From Roseiarcus sp963783175 (GTDB taxonomy: Bacteria > Pseudomonadota > Alphaproteobacteria > Rhizobiales > Beijerinckiaceae), in the NCBI GenBank assembly GCA_963783175.1, contig CAWANG010000004.1:1-64000 (forward strand): a DNA stretch of 64,000 nucleotides, given 5' to 3'. Below, piece after piece: positions 52,218 through 60,117 of this stretch; the first letter of the stretch is position 1, and each line of letters opens with the position of its first letter. Made by a program: the position numbers and the translations under genes. The notes below the pieces were generated by a model. The model saw nothing but the letters and a program-made list of their open reading frames with translations. It made no database searches and was not told the origin of the DNA.

Positions 52218-52780
52218 GGCTCCCGCTCCAGTATGGCGCGGATCTTCGCCATAGCGAGGCGCGTGCGTGACTTGACCGTCCCAAGCGGCAGCGAGAGCTC
52301 CTTGGCAATTTCGGCATGCGGCTTCTCGGCGAAGAACGACATCCTCAAAACTGTCGCCTGCTCCGGCGAAAGCGCAGTCATCGCGCGGCGGACGCGCGCG
52401 TCCCGCTCGCTGGCGAGCGTCATATCCTCGACCGAAGCTTCGACTTGCGTCGGCAAGCCCCTCAACGCGGCGACCCCGGCGCTCGCCCGCGACGCCTTAC
52501 GCGCCAGATCAACGCGCAGATTGCGGGCAATGGTGAACACCCAGGTGCTCACGCCAGCTTGAGCTGGATCGTAGAGGGCGGCCTTTCTCCAGACAACAAC
52601 CATGGTTTCCTGCGAGATCTCCTCAGCTTCCGCGGCGCTCAGGCCGCTTCGTTCCATGAACGAAGCGACACGGGGGGCGAAATATTGGAACAGCCGGCCA
52701 AAAGCTCCGCGGTCCTCATGCTCGGCGACGGCTTTCAGCCATTGTTTCATGTCGTCGGCGGACGGCGCGGGCGCAGACAT
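52214..52780 (-). CDS. rpoE: RNA polymerase ECF sigma factor, RpoE (ECF11-like)
   Basis: This is about 188 residues from MSAPAPSADDMKQWL; the longer upstream frame includes promoter DNA. Region 2 contains FQYFAPRVASFMERSGLS, EEISQETMVVVWRKAALYD and TWVFTIARNLRVDLAR. Region 4 contains LSPEQATVLRMSFFAEKPHA and LPLGTVKSRTRLAMAKI, the HTH for -35 recognition. Paired with ChrR, this is the singlet-oxygen response type. The sigma factor probably transcribes its own gene from the divergent promoter pair. Confidence 0.92.
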   Translation of the reverse strand: MSAPAPSADDMKQWLKAVAEHEDRGAFGRLFQYFAPRVASFMERSGLSAAEAEEISQETMVVVWRKAALYDPAQAGVSTWVFTIARNLRVDLARKASRASAGVAALRGLPTQVEASVEDMTLASERDARVRRAMTALSPEQATVLRMSFFAEKPHAEIAKELSLPLGTVKSRTRLAMAKIRAILEREP

Positions 52781-52854
52781 AGCGTCCGACCTATTCCGCA
52801 AAGGTCGAGGGCGCGCAAGGGCGCAAGTCACATGCAATCCTTCGATTGGCCCAC

Positions 52855-52884
52855 ATTCTACGCACGACCGCCTGAAATGGATCA
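52855..52884 (-). promoter_or_regulatory. RpoE-type promoter for rpoE-chrR
   Basis: On the minus strand TGATCC (complement of 52879-52884) is a perfect match to the RpoE -35 element. An 18-bp spacer leads to TAGAAT (complement of 52855-52860). It lies about 75 bp before the rpoE start codon and supports autoregulation. Confidence 0.75.
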
Positions 52885-52888
52885 CTGC

Positions 52889-52918
52889 TGATCCGAACGC
52901 CGCGGCCTGACGTATCCC
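52889..52918 (+). promoter_or_regulatory. RpoE-type promoter for FAD oxidoreductase operon
   Basis: TGATCC (52889-52894), an 18-bp spacer and TATCCC (52913-52918) mirror the divergent rpoE promoter. The two -35 elements form GGATCA-CTGC-TGATCC, separated by only 4 bp. Transcription would begin about 12-15 bp before the TTG start at 52939. The -10 is weaker than the -35. Confidence 0.65.
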
Positions 52919-52938
52919 TCGGAGACTGGAGGGTAAGT

Positions 52939-54276
52939 TTGAGTTCCCATCGATCAGGGGGGCTGCGGGTCGCCGTCATTGGCGGCGGCGTTTCGGGCTT
53001 GAGCGCCGCGTGGCTTCTCGCCAAGACCTGCGACGTGACCCTCTACGAGGCTGAGCAGCGCCTCGGCGGTCATTCCGATACGTTCGATTGGGATGGCGCG
53101 CCGGTCGATTGCGGTTTCATTGTCTACAACGAGCGCACATATCCGAACCTTGTCGCCTTGTTCGGGTGCCTTGGCGTCAAGACGCGCGAAACCGACATGT
53201 CGTTCGCGGCCTCGATCGACGACGGCGAGATCGAATATTCCGGCTCGGGCCTGCGTGGCCTCGTCGCGCAGCGCGCGAACCTCCTGCGGCCGCGCTACTG
53301 GTCGATGCTGAGCGACATCGTGCGTTTCTTCCGAGAGGCGCGCAAAGACGTGGGCCGCGAGGATCTCGGTCCGCTCGAGACCTATCTCGACCGGCGCGGC
53401 TATGGCGCGCCCTTTCGCGATCACTATCTCTATCCGATGGCGGCGGCGGTCTGGTCCACTCCGGCGATGCGGGTCGGCGAATATCCGGCCGAGGCCTTCA
53501 TCCGCTTCAGCCTCAATCACGGCCTGCTCGATCTCATCGACCGGCCGACCTGGCAAACCGTTGTCGGCGGCAGCCGCGTCTACGTCTCGGCCCTTGCGGA
53601 ACCGCTGGGACGCTCGCTCATTGGGCGCGCCGCTGTCGGGGTGAAGCGGACCGAGGATGGCGTCGACGTTACCGATATCGTCGGCGAGACGCGGCGTTAC
53701 GACCGGCTTGTCCTGGCCACCCATGCCGACGAGGCGCTGCGGCTGATCGACGGGCCGACGCGCTCGGAACGCGACCTTTTGGGCGCGTTCCGGTATATCC
53801 ACAACGACGCGACGCTCCACACCGATTGGCGGGCGATGCCGCGCCGGCGCGCGGCTTGGTCAAGCTGGAATTACATGGCCAAGGGACGCGCGAATGAGCG
53901 GTCGCTGTCGGTCACCTATTGGATGAACAATCTGCAAAGCCTGCCGGGCCGCCCGCCCTTGTTCCTCTCGCTCAATTCGTTGGTGGACATTCCCGATGCG
54001 CGAGTCCTTCGCCGGATGCGGTTCGAGCATCCGATGTTCACCGACGCGACGCTCGCGGCACAGAAGCGGCTGTGGTCGCTGCAGGGCGTCGGAGACATCT
54101 GGTTTTGCGGCGCCTATTTCGGCTTCGGCTTCCATGAAGACGGCCTGCAGGCTGGGCTGGCGGTCGCCGAGGAGATCGGCGGCGTCCGCCGCCCATGGTC
54201 CGTCGAAGGCGAAAGCGACCGTCTTCAGTTCGGCGCCGCTCGAGTCGAGGCCGCGCGTCTGGCGGCGGCGCCATGA
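52939..54276 (+). CDS. FAD-dependent oxidoreductase (amine-oxidase / desaturase-like, RpoE regulon type)
   Basis: This 445-residue protein starts at TTG behind GGAGGG. VAVIGGGVSGLSAAWLLA is the FAD motif, with GLSAAW and the acidic end of the fold at CDVTLYEAEQRLGGHSDTF. VDCGFIVYNERTYPN and AYFGFGFHEDGLQAGLAVAEEI are typical of the NAD(P)/FAD protein found next to DUF1365 and Cfa genes. It may oxidise or desaturate lipid acyl chains. It is the first gene of the plus-strand RpoE-dependent unit and overlaps the next by 4 bp. Confidence 0.9.
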   Translation: MSSHRSGGLRVAVIGGGVSGLSAAWLLAKTCDVTLYEAEQRLGGHSDTFDWDGAPVDCGFIVYNERTYPNLVALFGCLGVKTRETDMSFAASIDDGEIEYSGSGLRGLVAQRANLLRPRYWSMLSDIVRFFREARKDVGREDLGPLETYLDRRGYGAPFRDHYLYPMAAAVWSTPAMRVGEYPAEAFIRFSLNHGLLDLIDRPTWQTVVGGSRVYVSALAEPLGRSLIGRAAVGVKRTEDGVDVTDIVGETRRYDRLVLATHADEALRLIDGPTRSERDLLGAFRYIHNDATLHTDWRAMPRRRAAWSSWNYMAKGRANERSLSVTYWMNNLQSLPGRPPLFLSLNSLVDIPDARVLRRMRFEHPMFTDATLAAQKRLWSLQGVGDIWFCGAYFGFGFHEDGLQAGLAVAEEIGGVRRPWSVEGESDRLQFGAARVEAARLAAAP

Positions 54277-55127
54277 TCGAGCCCGGACTTTACGTCGGCT
54301 CGGTGATGCATCGCCGCTCCCGGCCGGTCAAGCGCCGGTTCGAGTATCGCGTCTTCTGGCTCATCCTCGATCTCGATCGGCTACGCGAGACGGCGAGCGC
54401 GCTCAAGCTCATGTCGCTCGAACGCTTCAACCTCCTCAGCTTTTATGCCCGCGACCACGCGGACGGCCGCGATGGGTCGTTGCGCGACAAGATCGCGTCG
54501 CTGGCGACAGCAGCCGGCTTCGCCGCCGACGGGCCAATGCTGCTTATGACGATGCCGCGGGTCGTGGGCTATGTGTTCAACCCGATCAGCGTCTTTTTCT
54601 GTCACGATGCGCGTGCTCGGTTGACGGCGATCGTGTGGGAAGTGTCGAACACGTTCGGCGGGCGCCATTCGTATGTGATCGGCGTCGATGATCCTGAGGC
54701 GATGGTGCAGCGCCAGCGTTGCCGCAAGGTGCTTCACGTTTCGCCGTTCATCGGGATGGAGATCGACTATCATTTCCGTGTCGTTTGCCGCGGCGACAGG
54801 CTCACCATTGGCATCGCCGATCACGACCGCGACGGGCTCCTGATGTCGGCTGCGATGACCGCGGAGCGCCGCCCGCTGACCGATCGAGCGTTGCTCGCAG
54901 CCTTCGCCCGCGCGCCTTTTGAAACGGTGAAGGTGACGGCGGCGATCCACTGGGAGGCGCTGCGGCTGTGGCTGAAAGGGGCGCGCTTCCTCAACGGTCC
55001 GGCCGGCGACGACAAGTCGATCGACCGCCATTCGGCGAGCGCTAGGCCTGCGCCCAGTCAGGATCCTGCCGCGCTGGACGCCGCGTCTGTCATCCTCGAT
55101 CCGCGACGGCGAAACGCAGCCCGATGA
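54273..55127 (+). CDS. DUF1365 family protein
   Basis: This 284-residue protein starts at MIEPGLYVGSVMHRRSRPVK, 4 bp inside the previous gene. MPRVVGYVFNPISVFFCHD and EVSNTFGGRHSYVI are DUF1365 signatures, and the IHWEALRLWLKGAR segment closes the domain. The family nearly always lies between the FAD oxidoreductase and Cfa-like methyltransferase, pointing to lipid modification, but no activity is established. Its 3' end overlaps the convergent membrane-protein gene by 38 bp. Confidence 0.9.
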   Translation: MIEPGLYVGSVMHRRSRPVKRRFEYRVFWLILDLDRLRETASALKLMSLERFNLLSFYARDHADGRDGSLRDKIASLATAAGFAADGPMLLMTMPRVVGYVFNPISVFFCHDARARLTAIVWEVSNTFGGRHSYVIGVDDPEAMVQRQRCRKVLHVSPFIGMEIDYHFRVVCRGDRLTIGIADHDRDGLLMSAAMTAERRPLTDRALLAAFARAPFETVKVTAAIHWEALRLWLKGARFLNGPAGDDKSIDRHSASARPAPSQDPAALDAASVILDPRRRNAAR

Positions 55128-55623
55128 AGGCGGACAGCGACGCCGCTGAAAAGATGTTGAGGTCGAGCAGCCGTGCGAGTGCGTCGGGAGGCAACGGGTA
55201 GAGAGCAGCGCCGCCGCCGAACCGCATGGCGACGAAGGCTGCAAAAATCAGCCCGATGAGGCCCCGCATCCACCAGACCTCATGCGGCCGGAAGGAAAGA
55301 GCGGCGAGCAGGCCGCAGGCGAAGAGGAAGAGCTCCGCTCCCGAACCCGGTCCGAACACCTTGGTCGCAAGCAGTGTATCGGCCAATCCGATCGCCGGCG
55401 CCGCCACGCGCGCCGCAAGCGGCGCACGCCGAACAAGGAAGGGCACGGCGGCATAAAGCGGGGCTGCGATGAGCGTCGCTAGCGAAGCCTCGAACCCTGC
55501 GCCGACGAACCACCAGATTGTGACCGGGTATAAGGGCTTGTTGGCCACGATCACCCAGGCCACGGCCGCGCCGGCGGAAGCGAGCGGGTCGGTCCGCTTT
55601 TGCTCCGCAACAGAAGTCCCCAT
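55090..55623 (-). CDS. small multi-pass membrane protein of unknown function
   Basis: This is about 177 residues from MGTSVAEQKR; a GTG at 55644 is an alternative start. It has five likely transmembrane helices, including IWWFVGAGFEASLATLIAA, LFLFACGLLAALSF and GLIGLIFAAFVAMRFGG. I do not recognise the family. It is convergent with the DUF1365 gene and divergent from cfa, inside the stress-lipid cluster, so a membrane role in that response is plausible but unproven. Confidence 0.7.
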   Translation of the reverse strand: MGTSVAEQKRTDPLASAGAAVAWVIVANKPLYPVTIWWFVGAGFEASLATLIAAPLYAAVPFLVRRAPLAARVAAPAIGLADTLLATKVFGPGSGAELFLFACGLLAALSFRPHEVWWMRGLIGLIFAAFVAMRFGGGAALYPLPPDALARLLDLNIFSAASLSAFIGLRFAVADRG

Positions 55624-55902
55624 GGGGTCGGGCCTTTTCGTCACGCCGGCGCCCGTCCGTCCGGCGCGGGTTCGGCCGCGCCAATGATCTGGGCTCGCGA
55701 CTCCATGAGGCATTCTCCTGCGGCGGGGCTGGCGTTCGTCTCCTGCTAAGACATACGACCGCGCCCCGCCTGCAGATTGCCTGGAGCGAACCCGGCGGAG
55801 GCGGCGGGTTTGCACAGAACCAAAACGGCTGCGGCGACGTATAGGCCAGTCGAATACGACGTCCTTTATCGTCGGACGGCGAACCACTAGGGTCTGGCGG
55901 TC

Positions 55903-57201
55903 ATGACTCAGGTCGAGAATACGCGCCTGGCCGGCGCGGGCGAAAGGCTGCAAATGTTGAGCCGCGGCTGGGACCCGCGGGTGCGCATATTGGGCCGCCT
56001 TCTTGAGCGCCTGCGCTACGGCTCGCTCAGCGTGACCCTGCCATCCGGACAAAAGTTTGTCAGGGTCGGCAGCGAACCCGGCCCGGAAGCGAGCGTGGTC
56101 CTGCACCGTTGGCGCGCGCTTCGGCGCCTTTTTACCGGCGGCGACATTGGCTTTGCCCAGGCGTGGATCGACGGCGACTGCTCGAGCCTGGACTTGACCG
56201 CGCTCATGCGGCTTGCGGCGCGCAACCTCCATGCGATCGGCGGCGCCGCCAAAGGTTCGTCTTTCTCCCGTACGGCGTTCCGCTTTCGGCATCTCCTGAA
56301 CGCCAACACCAAGCGCGGAAGCGCTCGCAACATCATCGCCCATTACGATCTCGGCAACGATTTTTTCCGCCTGTGGCTCGATGAAGCGATGCTCTACTCG
56401 TGCGCTCTCTGGGACGGCTCGACCCCGACGCTTGAGGCCGCCCAATCGCGGAAGATCGAGCGCGTCCGCGAACTGCTCGATATCAGGGGCGGCGAACGGA
56501 TCCTGGAGATTGGTAGTGGCTGGGGGACGTTGGCGGTGCGTCTGAAGGAGGCCGGCGCAGCCCACGTCACCGGATTGACGCTCTCGCCCGCGCAATTCGA
56601 TTTCGCCCGCGACCTCGCCGCTGCTCGCGGCTCAGCGTCTCAGGTCGATTTTCGGTTGCAGGACTATAGGGACATCGAAGGCCGGTTCGATCGCATCGTC
56701 TCGATTGAAATGGCCGAGGCGGTCGGCGAAGCCTGGTGGCCGAACTACTTCGGCAAGATCGCTGGCTGCCTCGAGCCGGGCGGGCGGGCGGTCCTGCAGA
56801 TGATCACCATCGCCGAAGAACATTTCGACGATTACCGCCGCAGCGTCGATTTCATCCAGCGCTATATATTTCCGGGAGGCTGCCTGCCGTCCAAGACCAT
56901 TCTCCATCAACAATTCGAGCAGGCCGGACTGCGGCTTGTGAGCCACGAATCGTTCGGTCTTTCCTACGCGCGAACGCTTGCGGAATGGCGCCGCCGGTTC
57001 CACGCCGGCTGGGGAGAGATCGCGGCGCTCGGATTTGACGAACGCTTCCGCCGCCTGTGGGACTATTACTTGTGCTATTGCGCCGCGGGATTTCTGGAAG
57101 GGGTAACCGATGTCGGTCTCTATTGTGTCGAACACGCCAACCCGCCCCGCCACGCCGAATCCACGACGAGCGATGCGGCAGGCGGCGCGCGCGATCTCTA
57201 G
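55903..57201 (+). CDS. cfa: cyclopropane-fatty-acyl-phospholipid synthase family methyltransferase
   Basis: This 432-residue protein has an N-terminal lipid-interaction domain (residues ~20-130), a YDLGNDFFRLWLD segment, then the SAM-binding fold with ILEIGSGWGTLAVRL and IVSIEMAEAVGE, and the conserved FIQRYIFPGGCLPS. It methylates phospholipid acyl chains at double bonds, giving cyclopropane or methylated products. With the DUF1365 and FAD proteins of the RpoE module, a methylated or furan fatty acid product is conceivable. An internal ATG at MLSRGWDPR could also be the start. Confidence 0.93.
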   Translation: MTQVENTRLAGAGERLQMLSRGWDPRVRILGRLLERLRYGSLSVTLPSGQKFVRVGSEPGPEASVVLHRWRALRRLFTGGDIGFAQAWIDGDCSSLDLTALMRLAARNLHAIGGAAKGSSFSRTAFRFRHLLNANTKRGSARNIIAHYDLGNDFFRLWLDEAMLYSCALWDGSTPTLEAAQSRKIERVRELLDIRGGERILEIGSGWGTLAVRLKEAGAAHVTGLTLSPAQFDFARDLAAARGSASQVDFRLQDYRDIEGRFDRIVSIEMAEAVGEAWWPNYFGKIAGCLEPGGRAVLQMITIAEEHFDDYRRSVDFIQRYIFPGGCLPSKTILHQQFEQAGLRLVSHESFGLSYARTLAEWRRRFHAGWGEIAALGFDERFRRLWDYYLCYCAAGFLEGVTDVGLYCVEHANPPRHAESTTSDAAGGARDL

Positions 57202-57583
57202 GGCGGGGGTCTTGGCAGGGACGCTCGCGGCGCTCGCATCGGCAAGCGCCGCGGCCGCGGGCAGTCCGGCCTTTTTAGGCAATTGGGCGCGCGGCGACGG
57301 CAAGACCCATATCCGGGTCGAACCCTGCGGCGCGGAATTTTGCGGGGTCAACACCTGGGTCAGGCCCGGCCACTCAGGCGAAAAGGTCGGCGACACGCTT
57401 GTCGCCAATCTGAAGCCAACCGGGGCTGAGCGTTGGTCAGGCTCCGCTTTCGACCGAAGGCGTGATCGACATTACACAATGCAGGTCCATGTCGCTGGCG
57501 CGCGCATGACGACCGAGGGGTGTATGTTGGGCGGCCTGGTGTGTCAGAGCATGCACTGGACGCGCCTTGGCTCGAAGACCTGA
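57173..57583 (+). CDS. DUF2147-like exported protein
   Basis: This is about 136 residues from MRQAARAISRAG, overlapping the cfa 3' end by 29 bp in another frame. A signal peptide ends at ASAAAAG. The mature chain begins FLGNWARGDGKTHIRVEPCG and contains EFCGVNTWVRP and MQVHVAGARMTTEGCMLGG. These match the DUF2147 lipocalin-like barrel of exported proteins with paired Cys. It is probably cotranscribed with cfa and ends 9 bp before the convergent phnM stop. Confidence 0.82.
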   Translation: MRQAARAISRAGVLAGTLAALASASAAAAGSPAFLGNWARGDGKTHIRVEPCGAEFCGVNTWVRPGHSGEKVGDTLVANLKPTGAERWSGSAFDRRRDRHYTMQVHVAGARMTTEGCMLGGLVCQSMHWTRLGSKT

Positions 57584-57591
57584 ATTTCCGC

Positions 57592-58752
57592 TCACGCGAC
57601 GCGGCGTCCCTCCCGCCAGACCGCGCGCACGACCGGCTCGCCATCGTGGGTCGCCACCCGCAAGAGGTCGGCGCGGCGGCCCATCGCGACCTCGCCTCGA
57701 TCCTTCAAGCCCGTCGCCTCTGCCGGCGCCTTGCTGACGAGCCGGATCGCCCCGGCGAGGCCGCCCACAGCGGGCGTATCGGCGAGTCGGAACGCGGCCA
57801 TGAGCAGCGCGGCGGGCACATAGTCGGACGAGAGGATGTCGAGATGGCCTGCTTCGGCCAACTCCCGCGCCGAGGCGTTGCCGGAATGCGAGCCGCCGCG
57901 CACGACGTTCGGCGCGCCCATCACCGTCGCCATACCGGCGGCCCTCGACGCCGCCGCCGCTTCAAGCGTGGTCGGGAACTCGGCGATCGTCACGCCGTCC
58001 CGATGGGCGAGGGCAACTTCCTCCGCCGTCGTGTCGTCGTGGCTGGCAAGCGCTATGCCGCGCGCCTTCGCGATCTCGACGATCCGCGGCCGGTTTTCGA
58101 GCGCGCGCGCCTGGCCGACTTTCTGGCGCTCCCTGGCCACCTCTGCGAGATCGGCTTGGGACCGTCCCGATTTGCCGGAGTAATAGATGAAATATTTTTC
58201 GAGATCGCGGAACTGACGCTGTCCCGGCGTGTGGTCCATGAGCGAGATGAGATCGGCGGAATGCGCAGCCAGAAGCGCGTCCAGGGACTCGACGACGTTC
58301 AGCGCCGGGACCTCGCAGCGCAGGTGGGTGAGATGGTCGGCGCGCATGAGCCCGGCGTCCGCCGCCCGGCGAACGGCCTCGGCGAGCGGAGCGACCTCGT
58401 CGCCAAGTTGGGCGCCCGCGTCATATTCGTCGACTCCGACCCGAAATGAATCGAACACCGTCGTGATACCCGCCGCGGCGATCTGCGCGTCATACGCCAG
58501 CACTGCGCTGCCGGCGTGCCACGTCACCGCGGGCCGCGGAACGTAGTGGGATTCGAGATGGTCGGTGTGCAGTTCGATCAGGCCGGGCAGGAGATAGTCG
58601 CCCTGAAAATCGATCCCCGGGCCGGCGGAGGGACCCTCGCCGATCGCCTCGATGAGGCCGTCCCGCACTTCGAGGAAGCCGATGAAGACCCGATCAGCGG
58701 TCACGATCCGCGCGTTGCGGAACCATGTTGCTACTCCGTCGAGGAATTCCAT
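57592..58752 (-). CDS. phnM: alpha-D-ribose 1-methylphosphonate 5-triphosphate diphosphatase PhnM
   Basis: This 386-residue amidohydrolase-fold enzyme has metal-site ELHTDHLESHY, DHTPGQRQF, ASHDDTTAEEVA and a late MGAPNVVRGGSHSGN. It removes pyrophosphate from the ribose triphosphate intermediate of C-P lyase before PhnJ cleavage. The start is 3 bp after the acetyltransferase stop, and it is the last gene of the phn operon in the window. Confidence 0.93.
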   Translation of the reverse strand: MEFLDGVATWFRNARIVTADRVFIGFLEVRDGLIEAIGEGPSAGPGIDFQGDYLLPGLIELHTDHLESHYVPRPAVTWHAGSAVLAYDAQIAAAGITTVFDSFRVGVDEYDAGAQLGDEVAPLAEAVRRAADAGLMRADHLTHLRCEVPALNVVESLDALLAAHSADLISLMDHTPGQRQFRDLEKYFIYYSGKSGRSQADLAEVARERQKVGQARALENRPRIVEIAKARGIALASHDDTTAEEVALAHRDGVTIAEFPTTLEAAAASRAAGMATVMGAPNVVRGGSHSGNASARELAEAGHLDILSSDYVPAALLMAAFRLADTPAVGGLAGAIRLVSKAPAEATGLKDRGEVAMGRRADLLRVATHDGEPVVRAVWREGRRVA

Positions 58753-58755
58753 CGC

Positions 58756-59401
58756 TCAAGCCCCGTATTTCTCGAGGAACGTCTCGACGGAGAGGGTACG
58801 GAAATCCTCCAGCGCCGCCCGCAATGCCGGATGGCTCCAGTCCCACCAGGCGAGTGCGTCCATGCGTCTGGCCGATCTCGGGCGAAAACCGCCGCTTGAT
58901 CGGCTGGGCGGGAACCCCGCCGACAATAACGTAAGGTTCGACGTCGCGCGTCACGACTGCGCCCGCGCCGACCGCGGCTCCGTTGCCGACGGTGACGCCC
59001 GGCAGGATTGTCGCCCCGTGGCCGATCCAGACGTCATGGCCGATGATCACCTGGTTTTCGCGCCGCCAGTCGAAGATGCTTTCGTCGCGACTCGCGTCCG
59101 GCCAATAGTCGTTGGCGCGATAGGTGAAATGGTGCAGCGTGGCGCGCCAGACCGGATGGTTGGGCGCATTGATGCGTGTGTAGGACGCCACGTTGACGAA
59201 CTTGCCGATTCGGGCGGCCCAGGTCTGCGCGTCCTGCATCAGGTACGAATAATCGCCGAGCGTCGTCTCCAGAACGACGCACCGCTCGGCAATCTCGGTG
59301 AAGCGCCCGAGCGAGCCGCCGACGACCTCGGCGGTCGGATGCACGAGCGGCGCCTCGCTTAAGCGGGTCGAAGCGAGGCGAGGGGCCGAAGCGGCGCTCA
59401 T
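58756..59401 (-). pseudogene. phosphonate-metabolism acetyltransferase (left-handed beta-helix), single-base frameshift
   Basis: The first frame gives the hexapeptide-repeat helix: GGSLGRFTEIAERCVVLE, GDYSYLMQDAQTWAARIGKF, IIGHDVWIGHGATILPGV, GNGAAVGAGAVVTRDVEPY and VGGVPAQPIKRRFSPEI. Then at about 58872 it loses the family sequence. The expected C-terminus DALAWWDWSHPALRAALEDF and FLEKYGA is in the frame stopping at 58756. Deleting one G in ATCGGCCAGACGC joins them, and 646 nt is 3n+1. This family (DapH/PhnO-like operon member) acetylates aminoalkylphosphonates. It overlaps phnL by 4 bp. Confidence 0.82.
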
Positions 59402-60117
59402 GCGGCTTCATGGGCGGAAAACGCCGTGACGTCGATCAGCCGGTCCGCTAAGCGGGCGCGAACGTCTTCGTCATGGAAGATGGCGAGGAACCCGGCGCCG
59501 CGGGCGCGCCGCTCGGCGATCAATTCGACCACGGCGTCGCGGTTCTCGGCGTCGAGGGAGGCGGTTGGCTCGTCGAGAATGAGCAGCTTATGGTCGCCGG
59601 CGAAGCCGCGCGCGATATTGACCCGTTGCTGCTCGCCGCCTGAGAATGTCGCCGGCGGCAGCCGCCAGAGACGCGCGGGCAGATTGAGACGGGACATGAG
59701 CGAGGCCGCGCGGGCGCGCGCCGCCTCAGGCTCGAGACCGGCCTCTCGGGCCGCGGCGGCGACAATGTCGATGGCGGCGACGCGCGGGATGACGCGCAGG
59801 AATTGGCTGACATATCCCATGATACGCCGCCGCGCGCCGATCACCTCGCGCGGGCTCGCAGCGGCGATGTCGAGAAAGCGGTCGCCGTCGGCCAGCAGGA
59901 TGCGTCCGGAGTCGGGGCTGTAGGTGCCGAAGGCGATCTTGAGGATTGAGGATTTGCCGACGCCCGACGGGCCACCGAGGACGACGCACTCGCCGCGCCG
60001 CACGGCGAATCCAACCCCATTGACCACCGGCAGCCTTATCCCCCCGTGCAGATGAAGCGTGAACGTTTTGTCGAGACCCTCGACGACGAGCAGCTCATTT
60101 GTCCGCGGCTTCATCAT
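59398..60117 (-). CDS. phnL: phosphonate C-P lyase system ATP-binding protein PhnL
   Basis: This 239-residue ABC-ATPase-like protein starts at MMKPRTNELLVVEGLDKTF, overlapping the phnK stop by 4 bp. It has Walker A GGPSGVGKSSIL, signature TFSGGEQQRVNIARG and Walker B LLILDEPTASLD. PhnL associates with PhnK on the C-P lyase core complex and is not a transporter component. It is standard length for the family. Confidence 0.94.
   Translation of the reverse strand: MMKPRTNELLVVEGLDKTFTLHLHGGIRLPVVNGVGFAVRRGECVVLGGPSGVGKSSILKIAFGTYSPDSGRILLADGDRFLDIAAASPREVIGARRRIMGYVSQFLRVIPRVAAIDIVAAAAREAGLEPEAARARAASLMSRLNLPARLWRLPPATFSGGEQQRVNIARGFAGDHKLLILDEPTASLDAENRDAVVELIAERRARGAGFLAIFHDEDVRARLADRLIDVTAFSAHEAA

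Noticed and set aside
55641..55706. 21-codon open frame on the minus strand with a good AGGAGA site, overlapping a GTG start of the membrane protein
   Set aside because: It could be a leader peptide or the true N-terminus displaced by another indel, but there is nothing to test it against, so it was not called.
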